Positions 34,051 to 43,725 of a stretch of 64,000 nucleotides of DNA are shown one piece after another (within the stretch, counting starts at the first letter, position 1; every line of letters starts with the position of its first letter). This DNA comes from Skeletonema tropicum (lineage: Eukaryota; Bacillariophyta; Thalassiosirophyceae; Thalassiosirales; Thalassiosiraceae): positions 186,001 to 250,000 of the forward strand of contig CM074147.1 of the NCBI GenBank assembly GCA_037178625.1. The letters run 5' to 3'. The notes below the pieces were generated by a model that was not told the DNA's origin, did no database searches, and was given only the letters and a program-made list of their open reading frames with translations. The position numbers and the translations under genes were made by a program.

Positions 34051-34542
34051 TTGAAAAGGCGCCGGACTGAGCATGTCATTTGTGTCTATCTTCTCTCCAA
34101 TGGCTCCGATATGGTACCTCTTGTTGTGGCCCAACTTCCAGATGAACAGTATCGATGCAAGCAAATAGAGAGTGCACATTTAGCAGAGCAATTGGTATGG
34201 TACAGTCAACATCGAGAGGAGATGCCGCCAGGCTTTCACCAACGGTGGGCAAATCATAGTATTGACGAAATAAGCAATATGGATTTGGCTACTAGGCGAA
34301 TGTGGGTGCATCACCTCAAGATAGGCAGGCAAGCGGTCGAGATGCGAGCAGAACAGCGGAAGAAAAGTCAACGAACTTTATCGTTCTACTTCAATGCATT
34401 TGGCCCACCATTACCGCCACCTCAGCGGCAACGTGTGGCTGATGAAGCCGAGGAACACGCAAATAGAGTAGTATTGTATCGTGAGGAGGGACAGCCGACA
34501 ATAGACGCAGTCCTCAATGAACTCGAGAAATCGACGACGTAA
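34051..34542 (+). CDS. AEQLVW-family protein, copy 2 (inside insertion)
   Basis: The open frame is 163 residues from ATG 34051. The first 41 come from the host duplication sequence and the element-encoded part starts near 34174. The body shares AEQLVW, PPGFHQRW, SIDEISNMDLATRRMW and FYFNAFGPPLPPP with the 9024 protein and extends further, to EEGQPTIDAVLNELEKS. It is a charged helical protein without a recognised domain. Since it is nearly the only content of a 0.58-kb insertion, it may be an accessory mobile-element protein or captured host sequence. Confidence 0.5.
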   Translation: MKRRRTEHVICVYLLSNGSDMVPLVVAQLPDEQYRCKQIESAHLAEQLVWYSQHREEMPPGFHQRWANHSIDEISNMDLATRRMWVHHLKIGRQAVEMRAEQRKKSQRTLSFYFNAFGPPLPPPQRQRVADEAEEHANRVVLYREEGQPTIDAVLNELEKSTT

Positions 34543-34733
34543 ACAACCGTATGGTTGAACTAATCCTGGCCAGGAGACTATTTAGGTCTTCTGGCTTGGA
34601 GTGCGATCTGAGAACCAGTTGTGGAGGCAGTATAGAGTACTATCAATGCTACCGACACAGCACACATGTTGATTAGTCATAATTTCGCCCCTAGAGGGCT
34701 AATCAGACGTACTTTAAAATTTCTGTTATATTA
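34158..34733 (+). mobile_element. 0.58-kb insertion with AEQLVW gene and target duplication
   Basis: Arm B (about 46460) and the third copy (about 57260) are uninterrupted where arm A has this insert. TATCGATGCA occurs at both junctions (34150-34159 and 34732-34741), consistent with a 9-10 bp target duplication. The body encodes the AEQLVW protein. The last 140 bases (TTTCGCCCCTAGAGGGCTAA, ending near CTTTAAAATTTCTGTTATAT) recur at 6565-6705 in reverse orientation next to a different body. No terminal inverted repeats are obvious. The class is unknown. Confidence 0.7.
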
Positions 34734-34938
34734 TCGATGCATTCATCGCTTCACGCTCTACATGAAGCAATGCGGGTGTAAAAGTGGTTGGATATTTTGC
34801 TCCGTCCCCTCTCTGCCCGCTTTAGACCCGCTTGCAAAATCCAAAATCCCTCAAAACTCAAAACCATGTCTAACCTAATAAAGCCCCACCTACCTAATTT
34901 CCTCCTACGCAACGCCATTGCTTTGACAAATCGCTACA

Positions 34939-35799
34939 ATGACTGCCCAACTCGACCAAGCAAACACTCAGCTGCTCAGCCAGCCACCGCCATCCATTAT
35001 TGTCTCTCGATCTGAGGCATTTCGATACGTCGAGTCATGCGAGCTGGCCGAAATGATGCCTTCGAGCAGCAACAATAATAATTTCTTGAATCAACTTTTG
35101 TCATCTTCCTCGTCTAGCAACAATGTCAACAACAATGGTGGAGATAATAATAACACCACCAGCACCAGCAGAGGCAGTGTCAATAAATATGCATCAATCA
35201 TTCAAATGGCGTTTTTACTGTATTTAGGGGAATATGTTCACGCACGTCATTTATGGCGTCGCCAACGCAGTAATAACAATTTCATTAGCAGCGATGAATC
35301 CAATCAGTTGACCATGTTCTGGACCGCTGCTAAATATTGCTATTTGTGGAGCACGGGCGGAATTTCCTCATCATTGAGCAGTGGCGATGATGAGAGTAGC
35401 AATCTCCCCTATTCAACATTGATGTTGCGTGCACTTCAATCGAATGCGGAATCATCTTTGGAGCCGCTCGCTACGTATTCGAAGGAATTGGTGTCCATCT
35501 TTCGTTACAGAGTAAATGATCGATTGCATTCATCATTTGATGATATTCGTGAAGATGAGTTTATGTTGCGCATGAACTTGAATAGTGAAGAAAGTGGCAC
35601 TGCAGAAGATGTTTTGGGGAGATATGGATGGAAGAGTGTTACGGCGGGGGATGCCACTCATCTTGTACCCAATCAAGAATGGAAATCACCAGTAGATATC
35701 GGAATGGGAGAAGATGGCGTGATGTCATCTGATGGCGATCGCATTCATCAGTTGAGTGAGGTGGTCATGTTTTTGGAACAGACTAAAATGAATGCTTGA
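34939..35799 (+). CDS. CSN8: COP9 signalosome subunit 8-like (arm A copy)
   Basis: This encodes 286 residues. After a Ser/Asn-rich low-complexity segment (about 45-80), the CSN8/PSMD8 helical domain appears: IIQMAFLLYLGEYVHARHLWRR, LTMFWTAAKYCYLW, LEPLATYSKELVSIFRYRV, a GRYGWKSV turn, and the C-terminal helix RIHQLSEVVMFLEQTK, equivalent to the conserved end of CSN8. CSN8 is the smallest PCI-type subunit of the COP9 signalosome, which removes NEDD8 from cullins. Assignment is by pattern recall. A second copy at 45390-46259 differs mainly in the low-complexity tract. Confidence 0.75.
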   Translation: MTAQLDQANTQLLSQPPPSIIVSRSEAFRYVESCELAEMMPSSSNNNNFLNQLLSSSSSSNNVNNNGGDNNNTTSTSRGSVNKYASIIQMAFLLYLGEYVHARHLWRRQRSNNNFISSDESNQLTMFWTAAKYCYLWSTGGISSSLSSGDDESSNLPYSTLMLRALQSNAESSLEPLATYSKELVSIFRYRVNDRLHSSFDDIREDEFMLRMNLNSEESGTAEDVLGRYGWKSVTAGDATHLVPNQEWKSPVDIGMGEDGVMSSDGDRIHQLSEVVMFLEQTKMNA

Positions 35800-36025
35800 G
35801 TGGGGATAAGTGGGGAAGAAGAAATTGTGCAATGCTTTGGTCATCGAGCAAATAATAAGCATATTCTATAATAATATAGCAAATATCAATTCATACTACG
35901 ATTTTGTCTTCTTTCCATCAACTTCGCAATGAAGTCTTTGATACGAAAATTCCGCCACACAGTGCGGATCGTCCTCTTTAGCGTCTTTTTGGGGCCGAAA
36001 TCATAGGCCGCCTCTACCACAATCA

Positions 36026-36262
36026 TTAGCCTTCTTTCTCTTCCTGCACTCCAAAGACACGAAACATCAACAGAGCTCCAAAGACAATCATCATCAGGCT
36101 GTATGCCGCCATGACTTTTGGACCGTTGCCCTCGCCCCAGCATTGTTCCGATCTTGCAATTAGACCCTTGTAGACGATGAAATTTTTCGGTTGAATGATG
36201 GCCATGAGGAAAAATAAGCCCCCGATGATGAGGACGGCTAGCCCGCTGTAATTAATCGACAT
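36026..36262 (-). CDS. Small two-helix membrane protein (arm A copy)
   Basis: This encodes 78 residues. Two hydrophobic helices, LAVLIIGGLFFLMAII (about 8-23) and MMIVFGALLMFRVFGV (about 57-72), flank a loop QPKNFIVYKGLIARSEQCWGEG-type that contains Lys, Arg and Trp. The 3' region beyond the stop keeps an open +1 frame (VVEAAYDFGPKK) also visible in arm B, which may be a remnant exon. The protein is only about three quarters identical to the arm B copy (44754-44990), unlike neighbouring CSN8. Function is unknown; it is probably an organelle or ER membrane protein. Confidence 0.65.
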   Translation of the reverse strand: MSINYSGLAVLIIGGLFFLMAIIQPKNFIVYKGLIARSEQCWGEGNGPKVMAAYSLMMIVFGALLMFRVFGVQEEKEG

Positions 36263-36616
36263 AGTTCAGGTGGTGATGGCTGGGCGGGTATTGGTCGATG
36301 TTGTTCAAAACATGTAAGTAGATCATGATGGAATTAATGATGAAAAGGGAAATAAAATGACAGGTTCGTCGGGCGCGGAAGAAGTTCTTTTGTGTTCCGA
36401 AGATGCACACAGCTATGACCAACAATACAACAAACTTCGTCACTTTTTCAAGGTGAAGATAGTATTTAAATAGATCACTTGAAACATAACAATTACTCAA
36501 GTACTTATGTACTTAACATTTAACCCTTTCCATTTAAAAGTAATCGCATTTAATAACCTCAAGCCAATCATGGCCGCAATCAGTACTCTCTTCCATCTAT
36601 TTCATCACACTTTCTC

Positions 36617-39292
36617 CTAACCCCTCTTCATGGCATCCTTCACAAAGTCAAACTCATGAGTATCCTTCTTCTTCGGAGCAGCACCCAAAAATGAAAACGA
36701 ACTACTCTGATCACCCTGCACACCAGGAACTTGCCTCATGTAGTTGGCGCCCATGATATTTTGATTGCTCCCCTGACGTCCATAGGCTTGACCGCCCATT
36801 TGCATCTGTTGCATTTGCTGTTGCATTATCATCATATTCTGTTGATAGGCCATTTGCATTTGTTGCATTTGTGCTGGATTCATTTGAGCAGTGTTCATTT
36901 GTGCCATTGGATTCATTCCGTTCATGGCTCCATTGTTGGCGGTGGCAGCTGTCGTTGTCGTCGGCGCACCAAGTGATAACAGCGGATCGTAACTAGCCGC
37001 AGGTGAGGTAGGAGCCATGGGCTTGGGAGCGGGTTTACTGGGTGTGGATGGAGTTGCAGTTGCATTAAGGAAACCAAATGCTGATCCACCACTGGATGGT
37101 CCGACACTTGATAAATCTGTGGTTGCGGTAGTAGCAGCTGTCAAATTGGCTGGTGATGGTATGAGGCCAGCATCAGTAGCAGGCGCAGCAGCAGCAACAG
37201 GCTCAGCTGGTGCTGCAGCTGGAGTGCTCTTGACTGTCATGTTTCCAAACAAATCACTAGATCCTGACGATGGGGCAGCAACAGCAGCAGCAGGGGCAGG
37301 GACAGGCTCCGCAGAAACTGAAAAATTACCAAGCAAATCACCACTACTTTCGGTAGACTCGGTTGATACCAATGCAGGTGCAGCAGGAGAACTCTTCGTC
37401 GGTGCCGCTGTACTCTTCATAGTCATACCTCCAAACATATCACCTCCATTATTTGCAGTGGATGTCACTGCCACTGGAGCAGGAGGGGCAGCAGTCACCG
37501 GTGCAGGAACATCAGATGGTCCATCAAAGTCCAACAAATTGGGTGCCTCAGCCGCAGCAGCAGCCGCAGCCGCCACTCCATTATTCCTCACTGGTGAAGC
37601 AGCAGTAACCGTACCCGGTGCAACTCCAAGCAACCCCAAAACCCTCTTCGCCGGTGCCTTCACACTCTGACGTGCATGATTGGCAAGTGGTTCAATCTCA
37701 CTCGCACAGGCATGGAAGAAGTCCGCATAGGCATTACTCTCCCCCTGCTGTTGATCCATCACCTTTAACACCGTTTCAATGACACATAATGCCTTGGCAC
37801 GCATGATCCATGGATTTCCATCCTCAAGTGCATCCAATAATGCGGGGCAGACCAAGTCGGGATTGAGTGAGGGGACGGATCGTGCAAAGTCTTGTAGTTT
37901 GTCTTGGGGTGGTTCCGCCTTCATACCGCCGGGGGGACAAAGTTCGGAAATTAGATTCTTTTCATAGTCTCCTGCAGCAGTGGTGGTTGAGGGGGCAACG
38001 AAGCCACCTCCTCCTCCGCCGCCTCCACCACCACCATATGGACCAGATTGATTTGCCTCCATGCGAGATTGAGCTGCAACACTTAGCTGAGGAGTCACAG
38101 AGGCAGGAGTCGTCGACGCAGGTGGAGGAGGTGGTGGAGGAGCAACTGGAGCAGTCGCCCATGATCCACCAACTCCACTAACAGTAGGAGCAGCAGGAGC
38201 AGCCGAAGCAGAAGGTGCAGGTGCTCCACCCCCCGAAGAAGAAGCCCAATTAAATGCCGTCCCCGTAGCATTCTTCGCCTTGTAATATTCCGAATCATCA
38301 TGTCGTGGAGCTGGTGATGCCTCAGTCGGTGGAGCCATTCCCCCTCCACCACCACCACCAATGGCATTGGGACCACGATTACTCGCCATAGTCCACTGTC
38401 CCCCCGTCTGCATGGCCAAATTATTCCTTCCAGGAGGTTGACTATACGGATCTGGTCTCATATTTGGTCCACCATACGTACCCATGTTGGGATGAGCAGG
38501 TTGTTGATTCATAGCTGCAGCCTGTTTGGCCAATGGATCTTTGATCATACCCAACATGGCTCCACCAATTTCGGATGCTTTGGATGTAAGTTTCCCCACA
38601 GTAGTAGTAGAAGATTGTTGTTGCGCAAGACGTGGATCTGAAAACATGGGGTTACCAATGCCTTCCATTCTGGATCCTCCTCCTCCACCACCACTTCCAC
38701 CACCACCATAGGAATTACTGTCATTACCATATCCACTACCCGATGATCCACCCATGGGTGGACCATATCCACCACCACTAATCGCCGTTGCCGCCACCGG
38801 TCCACCATATTGAGGCTGTTGCTGCAATCCCGCCATTCCTCCACCCCCACCACCACCCATCATTCCACTCCCCATACCACTTTGATGTGTCTCTGCCTCC
38901 CCCGCATCCGAGTAAATCACATCCAAACACTCCTTCGCCGCCTCCCGTACCTCCACATTCCACTGATCGCCCGTCACAGCATCCATCGTTCCCCTCCAAG
39001 CCGAGCACTCCTTAATCTTTCCAATACTATTCGGATTCTGCGCCAACGTGCGTTTCAACATGCCCCGATTGACAGGATGGACGACCAACTTCGCCAAAAC
39101 TTTGCAACACTTTTTTTTAATGTGCGGATTGCTTCGGGAGAGACGTTGGATGAGGTAGTTGGAGGTGTCGATGCAGGCTTGGGGGGAGGTGAGGGTTTTG
39201 CCAATGTCGTTGTAGAGGTAGCCGGGGGTGGGGGCGGTGGAGCTGTCGGTTGCTCGGGAGAGGAGGGATTTGTCAGATGTACGTAAGACCAT
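36617..39292 (-). CDS. Tepsin-like ENTH-domain protein
   Basis: This encodes 891 residues. An N-terminal ENTH-like domain (about 18-130) includes PTPGYLYNDIGKTL, LIQRLSRSNPHIKKKCCKVL, NRGMLKRTLAQN and VREAAKECLDVIYSD. A second VHS-like helical domain lies at about 445-555 (LISELCPPGG, LNPDLVCPALLDALED, RAKALCVIETVLKVMD, VKAPAKRVLGLLG). The two-domain order is that of tepsin, the AP-4 accessory protein at the trans-Golgi. Long Gly/Pro/Ala/Thr-rich linkers, a Met/Gln-rich region and the C-terminus FSFLGAAPKKKDTHEFDFV could supply adaptor-binding peptides, with repeated LLDFDG and DLFGNMT-like motifs. GC-rich low-complexity stretches create many antisense frames that are not genes. Confidence 0.78.
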   Translation of the reverse strand: MVLRTSDKSLLSRATDSSTAPTPGYLYNDIGKTLTSPQACIDTSNYLIQRLSRSNPHIKKKCCKVLAKLVVHPVNRGMLKRTLAQNPNSIGKIKECSAWRGTMDAVTGDQWNVEVREAAKECLDVIYSDAGEAETHQSGMGSGMMGGGGGGGMAGLQQQPQYGGPVAATAISGGGYGPPMGGSSGSGYGNDSNSYGGGGSGGGGGGSRMEGIGNPMFSDPRLAQQQSSTTTVGKLTSKASEIGGAMLGMIKDPLAKQAAAMNQQPAHPNMGTYGGPNMRPDPYSQPPGRNNLAMQTGGQWTMASNRGPNAIGGGGGGGMAPPTEASPAPRHDDSEYYKAKNATGTAFNWASSSGGGAPAPSASAAPAAPTVSGVGGSWATAPVAPPPPPPPASTTPASVTPQLSVAAQSRMEANQSGPYGGGGGGGGGGGFVAPSTTTAAGDYEKNLISELCPPGGMKAEPPQDKLQDFARSVPSLNPDLVCPALLDALEDGNPWIMRAKALCVIETVLKVMDQQQGESNAYADFFHACASEIEPLANHARQSVKAPAKRVLGLLGVAPGTVTAASPVRNNGVAAAAAAAAEAPNLLDFDGPSDVPAPVTAAPPAPVAVTSTANNGGDMFGGMTMKSTAAPTKSSPAAPALVSTESTESSGDLLGNFSVSAEPVPAPAAAVAAPSSGSSDLFGNMTVKSTPAAAPAEPVAAAAPATDAGLIPSPANLTAATTATTDLSSVGPSSGGSAFGFLNATATPSTPSKPAPKPMAPTSPAASYDPLLSLGAPTTTTAATANNGAMNGMNPMAQMNTAQMNPAQMQQMQMAYQQNMMIMQQQMQQMQMGGQAYGRQGSNQNIMGANYMRQVPGVQGDQSSSFSFLGAAPKKKDTHEFDFVKDAMKRG

Positions 39293-39639
39293 CTTTGTTG
39301 TGTGTTTGGATTTTGTTTTTTTGGTTAGTGAGTTGTTCTGTTATTTCTTGTTGCTTTGGTAATGATAATGATGCCCTCCTCAGTCGCTATTATTATTAGT
39401 GCTCTTCTTGCGGTTGCTCTATTATCGTTATTGTAATGACTCGTTGACTAACACTAACGAGAGAGAGGTGTGTTTCGGTAGCGATGCCGCGGATTTTGCG
39501 TCATTGTTGTTCGGCTCTTTCGCATTTCGCAATTCGAATTTTGATTTGGATTTTGGGCGGGATCTTTCATTCTACTTAGGATATTAATAGCAGTATGTTA
39601 TTTACTATTATTCTTCCTTTTAGGTATAACGTGGAAATC
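39293..39639. other. Intergenic upstream of tepsin-like gene
   Basis: No gene is seen. The sequence contains the 5' flank of the minus-strand gene and ends at the target duplication AAATC (39635-39639) of the adjacent transposon. Confidence 0.45.
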
Positions 39640-41815
39640 TACCGTCGGGCATCCTCGCGTGTTTATGATCTGTCGGGCGTCATTGTGGGTTCCCCCCTTT
39701 TTCGACTGTTTTTGTGGGTTTTCGTGGGCAATCGCTAGATGATCGCTAGAACGAAAAGGGTGCAGCCTGCCCCTACATGATGGACCGAGTCCGAACTTGC
39801 GCCGAGTAATGAGCAACCTCGTCCTTCCTATGATGTAATAGTGCCATGTGTGTGCGCAAGTTGGGAAGCCTTTGTAAGCAAGCTATTGATTAATCAATTT
39901 CAAGTCATCTAGATTTACATGTGTGAAGTCAGACATGAGATGTGTTGTTCTTAAAATAATGGTGTATTCATGTATTTACACCCTTTTCACCTTCCCATTT
40001 CGTTTTGCTTTTCCCTTCGGCTTTTCCCAAGCTTTGTTTGCAGGACGAAATACTTACCATCATTGTTATCAAGCCGTGTTGCCCCTGTCCTTGGGCGAAG
40101 ATTGCTGCCATGTGTCTGTGTCGTCGTTCAATGATATATGTACAACAGTAGCATAGATTTCGTCCAAGCAATGTTTACCATCGAGTTTATTGCATCCTTC
40201 CTCCTTGATAGCTTTCAACAGTTGGTTGAAATAAATAACAGTCTTTTGTTCACCCCTTGCTGCCCAAACGTATATTGTCCCGCAGATTCAAGACACTTGT
40301 TTAGTGCATGCATCAAGTAGTTGATCTCATCCTCTATTAGCCTTTACCAAAGCTGCTCGTACATTGTGACCAGAAACACCGCCGCCGGCATCTCCATCTC
40401 CAGTAATTGCGGTCACTCTGAAACCGTATAGTCCAGAGAACTCCTCAAGCGACTTCTTGACTGCGTCCAGTGCATAACCATTAGCGCCATAAGCACTTGT
40501 GTCCACACCAAGACAATGTAATTTAGTTGTCTTCTTTAGTCTTTTTCTCACCTCCCAACCAGCCCAAACTAAAATATTGACGAGTGTTCAAGCCCTGCTC
40601 GTTTGCCATAACCAGTGATTAGGTTAAAATGCTTTGCCCCCTCATCCATGATTTCTTACAAGACAATAATCATGCAATCAGCCGCAAGACTAGCCTCTTT
40701 TCGATTATGAGTCCTCCTAGATGGGCATCCCTTGACAATATTAGATACATCAATATCTTTAATGTCAAGCTCATGCAACAGCGCTTTCGTCCAGCCAACA
40801 ATAATCATCTCAGTTGCTCGTCCGATGCACCGTATCGTGAGTTGATCACAGCCGCAATGTGGAGTGCACCCTTACCGAACGTTGATTCTTCTGCACCAAA
40901 CAGTGCTTGAAGGTTGTGATTATTGTCATGTGAACAACTTTCCTTTCTCAATTGATGTTTTTTTGCTACGGAAGTTGCTCCCTAGGGTAGAAAGAACTGG
41001 GTCACACCATAATTATGTCTCTCGGAAACCTTGCCTCGGCGTGTCTCGCTGCAATCGTACCCATCGCCGCAGTCCATAAGAAGTAACCCATCCTGAATGT
41101 CATTATCCAACACACATGCCACCTACCCGCTCTTCCATCCAACATGTAATAAAGACGTCCTATTTCGGTCAAAGGGTTGCCTACCCGCTCATCATTCGAT
41201 TCGAACTGTCCGGCAGAAGCAATACATGGTGGTTTTGGAGGCCTGCGCCCTTCATAACGAAGTAGGTGTGTGTGTCGCTGTCCACATCCCCTCATAGGGG
41301 TGGTAGGGTGGTGGTGTTTTGGAGGCATTACATAATTCTCCTGTTGTCACATGAATCCCCTCATCATCCAGACTTGCTGCTATATTGCACATCACGGCGA
41401 GCTTGTCGATGGTAAATAACTGGTTTAGGGCGTCATTATGATCCAGCATATGGACGATTGCTGCTCGGAGTGGTGCGTGGACTTCAGATAAACGCCATGG
41501 CACGATGTTGTGAGAGATGTATCAATTTAGATGGCGATTTAACCACACAAAAACAAGGAAACCAGTCCGCAGCCAATAATACAAAATCTAAGGCTTCCCA
41601 ACTTGCGCACGAGGCAGTTTCTGAACTAGTAGGGATAGTAGGGCATGGCGGAACACCATTTTTCGGAATTGCACCATGGTGTGGTGGTGGGGCACCTCAA
41701 CGCACATGTGTGTCAAATAGTTAGCGATTACCTAGCTATGAAAAAGGGGGCGACAGGGGGCAAACAAAGGACGCAGGCCCGCTAGATCATAAACACGCGA
41801 GGATGCCCGACGGTA
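39640..41815 (-). mobile_element. 2.18-kb DNA transposon with 32-bp TIRs and 5-bp target duplication
   Basis: The left end 39640-39671 (starting TACCGTCGGGCATCCTCGCG) is a perfect inverted copy of 41784-41815. AAATC directly flanks both ends (39635-39639 and 41816-41820). A second inverted pair lies inside (GCGCAAGTTGGGAAGCC at about 39854-39870 and its complement near 41594-41610). Between them are broken minus-strand frames consistent with a decayed transposase. The 5-bp duplication and TACCGTCGGG terminus do not match a superfamily I can name with confidence. Confidence 0.85.
40327..40551 (-). pseudogene. Transposase fragment inside the TIR element
   Basis: The 74-residue frame carries LGVDTSAYGANGYALDAV, followed by AITGDGDAGGG and NVRAALVKAN. 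The following minus-strand frame (about 40330-40200) continues with YLMHALNKCLESAGQ and FGQQGVNKR, similar in style to the D-T-S...TGD-GGG...HAL-K-ALE order of some eukaryotic DDE transposases. Stops and frame changes separate the blocks. Further fragments lie at 41252-41503 (LRAAIVHMLDHNDALNQLFT) and 41002-41328. Superfamily is not assigned. Confidence 0.45.
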
Positions 41816-42115
41816 AAATCGTCCCGAAGTGGGTGGTAAAAGTTCCGCACAGTTCTAAGGAACATCAGCGGGTGTTCCACGTAAGTTCCACATAAGCTGA
41901 ACCCTGGCGAACTACGGTGGAAGTGCGCAATTCTGGGGAAATAGTGGAACTGGTGGAACTTATTCGGAACCCCTGGATGTCCTGTTATGTCCAATGATTG
42001 TCCCAAAATGTCCTGCTGAAATTTAGATTCGCCAAGTGCGTGTTCTTCAACATAGAGTCATTCGTTTTCATCCACATCCACATGTTGTTGATGAAGTGAT
42101 AGCGCAGAAAGAACG

Positions 42116-43219
42116 ATGGCAGCGCGTGTAGTCATCCGAAGCAAGATGACGTCAAAGACATTACTACTACAGCTGCTATTATTGGCGGTGGCTGCTCTTT
42201 GCTACTCGGTCGATGCCTTCTCGGTCTCATCGTCACAGGGATTGTTGTTGCGGGCAGCTCATTACAATAGCTGCAGATTAAAGTCACAACAAACGAGATT
42301 GTTTCAAGGCAGCAGCACCACTACAGCCGCGCTTCCTGTCATTACTTCTCGTGAGGAGCTTGACGCGGACATCATCATCAATATTAACAACATCAGTGGT
42401 AACGATGATGGTGCTTTGACAACGAAATCATTACATCCAGAACCACAACTCACCACAGCAACAACTACAGTAGCCACCAAAGCAACAACATCCAGTGACA
42501 AGCAACTCATTCCATCCACGTGGAGTCAAGCACTTCATCACTTCTTCCTCAAAGACATTGGTCCACCTCTCGTCATACTCACAATATCCGCATTCATCTT
42601 GACACGAATTCAACTATTGGCCACAACACCATTCTCCATCACGGAACTGTCCATCTTTTCAAGTGCAATTCTACTCTGGTGGGTTCAAGAATACATCTTT
42701 CACAGAGTATTACTCCACTCTCCATTTAACTGGATAGGAAAATCGATTCATGGGACACATCATGACAAGGATTACTTCCATATATCGATTGATCCACCTG
42801 CACTACTCTTGGGATGGTTATTCACGGCCCATTTCCTCATCAAGGCTATACTACTACCCCAATACCATTTCTGCCTCACTGCAACAATTGGATATTCGCT
42901 AGCTGGATTGGTATATGAATGGAGTCATTATATAGTACATACCAAAGTCAAACCACGGTTAATTCCAAAGACTTGCCCATCGTACAAAGAGTTATCATTC
43001 GTTGGACGTTGGATTGTCCAACCGTTGATGAGAGGATATGCCAAAATGAGAGATAATCATATACGACATCATTTGATTGATGATCGATATTGGTATGCGT
43101 TTAGTGTTGTGGAAATGGATGATTTGTTTGGTACTAATCCGAATGTGAAGATGGTGAAGAGGGAGTTAAAGGAGATGAAGAAGAAGAAGGAGGAGAATAG
43201 TAGAGAAGGGTTTGAGTGA
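42116..43219 (+). CDS. Fatty acid hydroxylase-superfamily enzyme, plastid-type leader
   Basis: This encodes 367 residues. The N-terminus has a hydrophobic stretch followed by SVDAFSVSSS, a stramenopile plastid-type cleavage motif; an internal ATG at codon 11 is an alternative start. The catalytic part (residues 145-335) contains membrane helices and the di-iron histidine clusters of the FA_hydroxylase fold: FHRVLLH (195-201), HGTHH (212-216), WSHYIVH (269-275) and DNHIRHHL (313-320), followed by WYAFS. Histidines are complete, so the enzyme should be active. Likely substrates are membrane lipids, sterols or carotenoids; which one cannot be told. The tail is Lys/Glu-rich. Confidence 0.85.
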   Translation: MAARVVIRSKMTSKTLLLQLLLLAVAALCYSVDAFSVSSSQGLLLRAAHYNSCRLKSQQTRLFQGSSTTTAALPVITSREELDADIIININNISGNDDGALTTKSLHPEPQLTTATTTVATKATTSSDKQLIPSTWSQALHHFFLKDIGPPLVILTISAFILTRIQLLATTPFSITELSIFSSAILLWWVQEYIFHRVLLHSPFNWIGKSIHGTHHDKDYFHISIDPPALLLGWLFTAHFLIKAILLPQYHFCLTATIGYSLAGLVYEWSHYIVHTKVKPRLIPKTCPSYKELSFVGRWIVQPLMRGYAKMRDNHIRHHLIDDRYWYAFSVVEMDDLFGTNPNVKMVKRELKEMKKKKEENSREGFE

Positions 43220-43476
43220 AGTGTGTGGCCAAGATGGAGATGGCCTAACTCACGGTGTGGTGAAAATAGAAGAGATAGAACTTATATGTTAATGAATATT
43301 GTAATTGTTGCTGTGGAGAATTTTTATCATGTCATCTTAGAGATGGTGCACCAATTACAGAGGATGAAGCACCTTTACATAATTTCTCGCCCACAGTACA
43401 ATATCGTACCCAAACTGTTCAACAGTGCCGATGTGCATGGCAAGTTTGAACTGTGCGGAGTGGCACTTAGTATCCC

Positions 43477-43725
43477 TCATGAAAAGTTTGTAGGAGTAAC
43501 ATCTAGGACAACTCTAGCTGTTGACAAAGTACAATGTCCAGTTAGTACTGAACAAGTGTTGTGAGAGCTTCGTCTTACCTTCTGTACGTTGCCACCATCA
43601 AAGAACTCCTTCAAACACACAGAGCACGTCGATGGAGGAGACATTGAGTGCCCCAAACTTGAGCAGTGTTGGACAAGACTCATACTGCTTCTAAAGGTTT
43701 TACCGCATTCTGGGTAGGATTCCAT
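43477..43725 (-). pseudogene. C2H2 zinc-finger gene fragment with probable intron
   Basis: The minus-strand frame carries YPECGKTFRSSMSLVQHCSS then LGH and a second half CSVCLKEFFDGGNVQK, resembling two C2H2-type fingers. A well-formed intron follows: GTAAG donor near 43582, branch-like TACTAAC and a CAACAG acceptor near 43520. Splicing gives NVQK-LELS and a stop. Upstream the frame meets a TGA after about 12 codons, so the gene start is missing and this is probably a fragment of a larger gene. Confidence 0.4.

Larger units (their letters stand above)
32950..36290. repeat. Arm A of a large inverted segmental duplication
   Basis: Carries, left to right, a SAP-gene tail, a family S gene, the CSN8 gene and a 78-residue membrane protein gene. 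The same set occurs in reverse order and orientation at 44720-47620, with an 8.4-kb unique spacer. Identity is very high through family S and CSN8 and drops near the membrane-protein gene. Arm A alone contains the 34158-34733 insertion, and arm B alone contains about 190 extra bases at 45025-45215. Confidence 0.9.

Noticed and set aside
34051..34173. First 41 codons of the frame ending at 34542 as a genuine N-terminus
   Set aside because: This part is host duplication sequence also present at empty sites (46500 and 57300), so its fusion to the inserted gene is probably fortuitous.
37017..37670. Plus-strand 217-residue Ala/Gly-rich frame
   Set aside because: It is antisense to the Ala/Pro/Thr-rich linker of the tepsin-like protein.
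36731..39286. Numerous open frames on both strands across the tepsin-like gene
   Set aside because: They are antisense or shifted readings of Gly/Pro/Gln-rich coding sequence, where low complexity removes stops.
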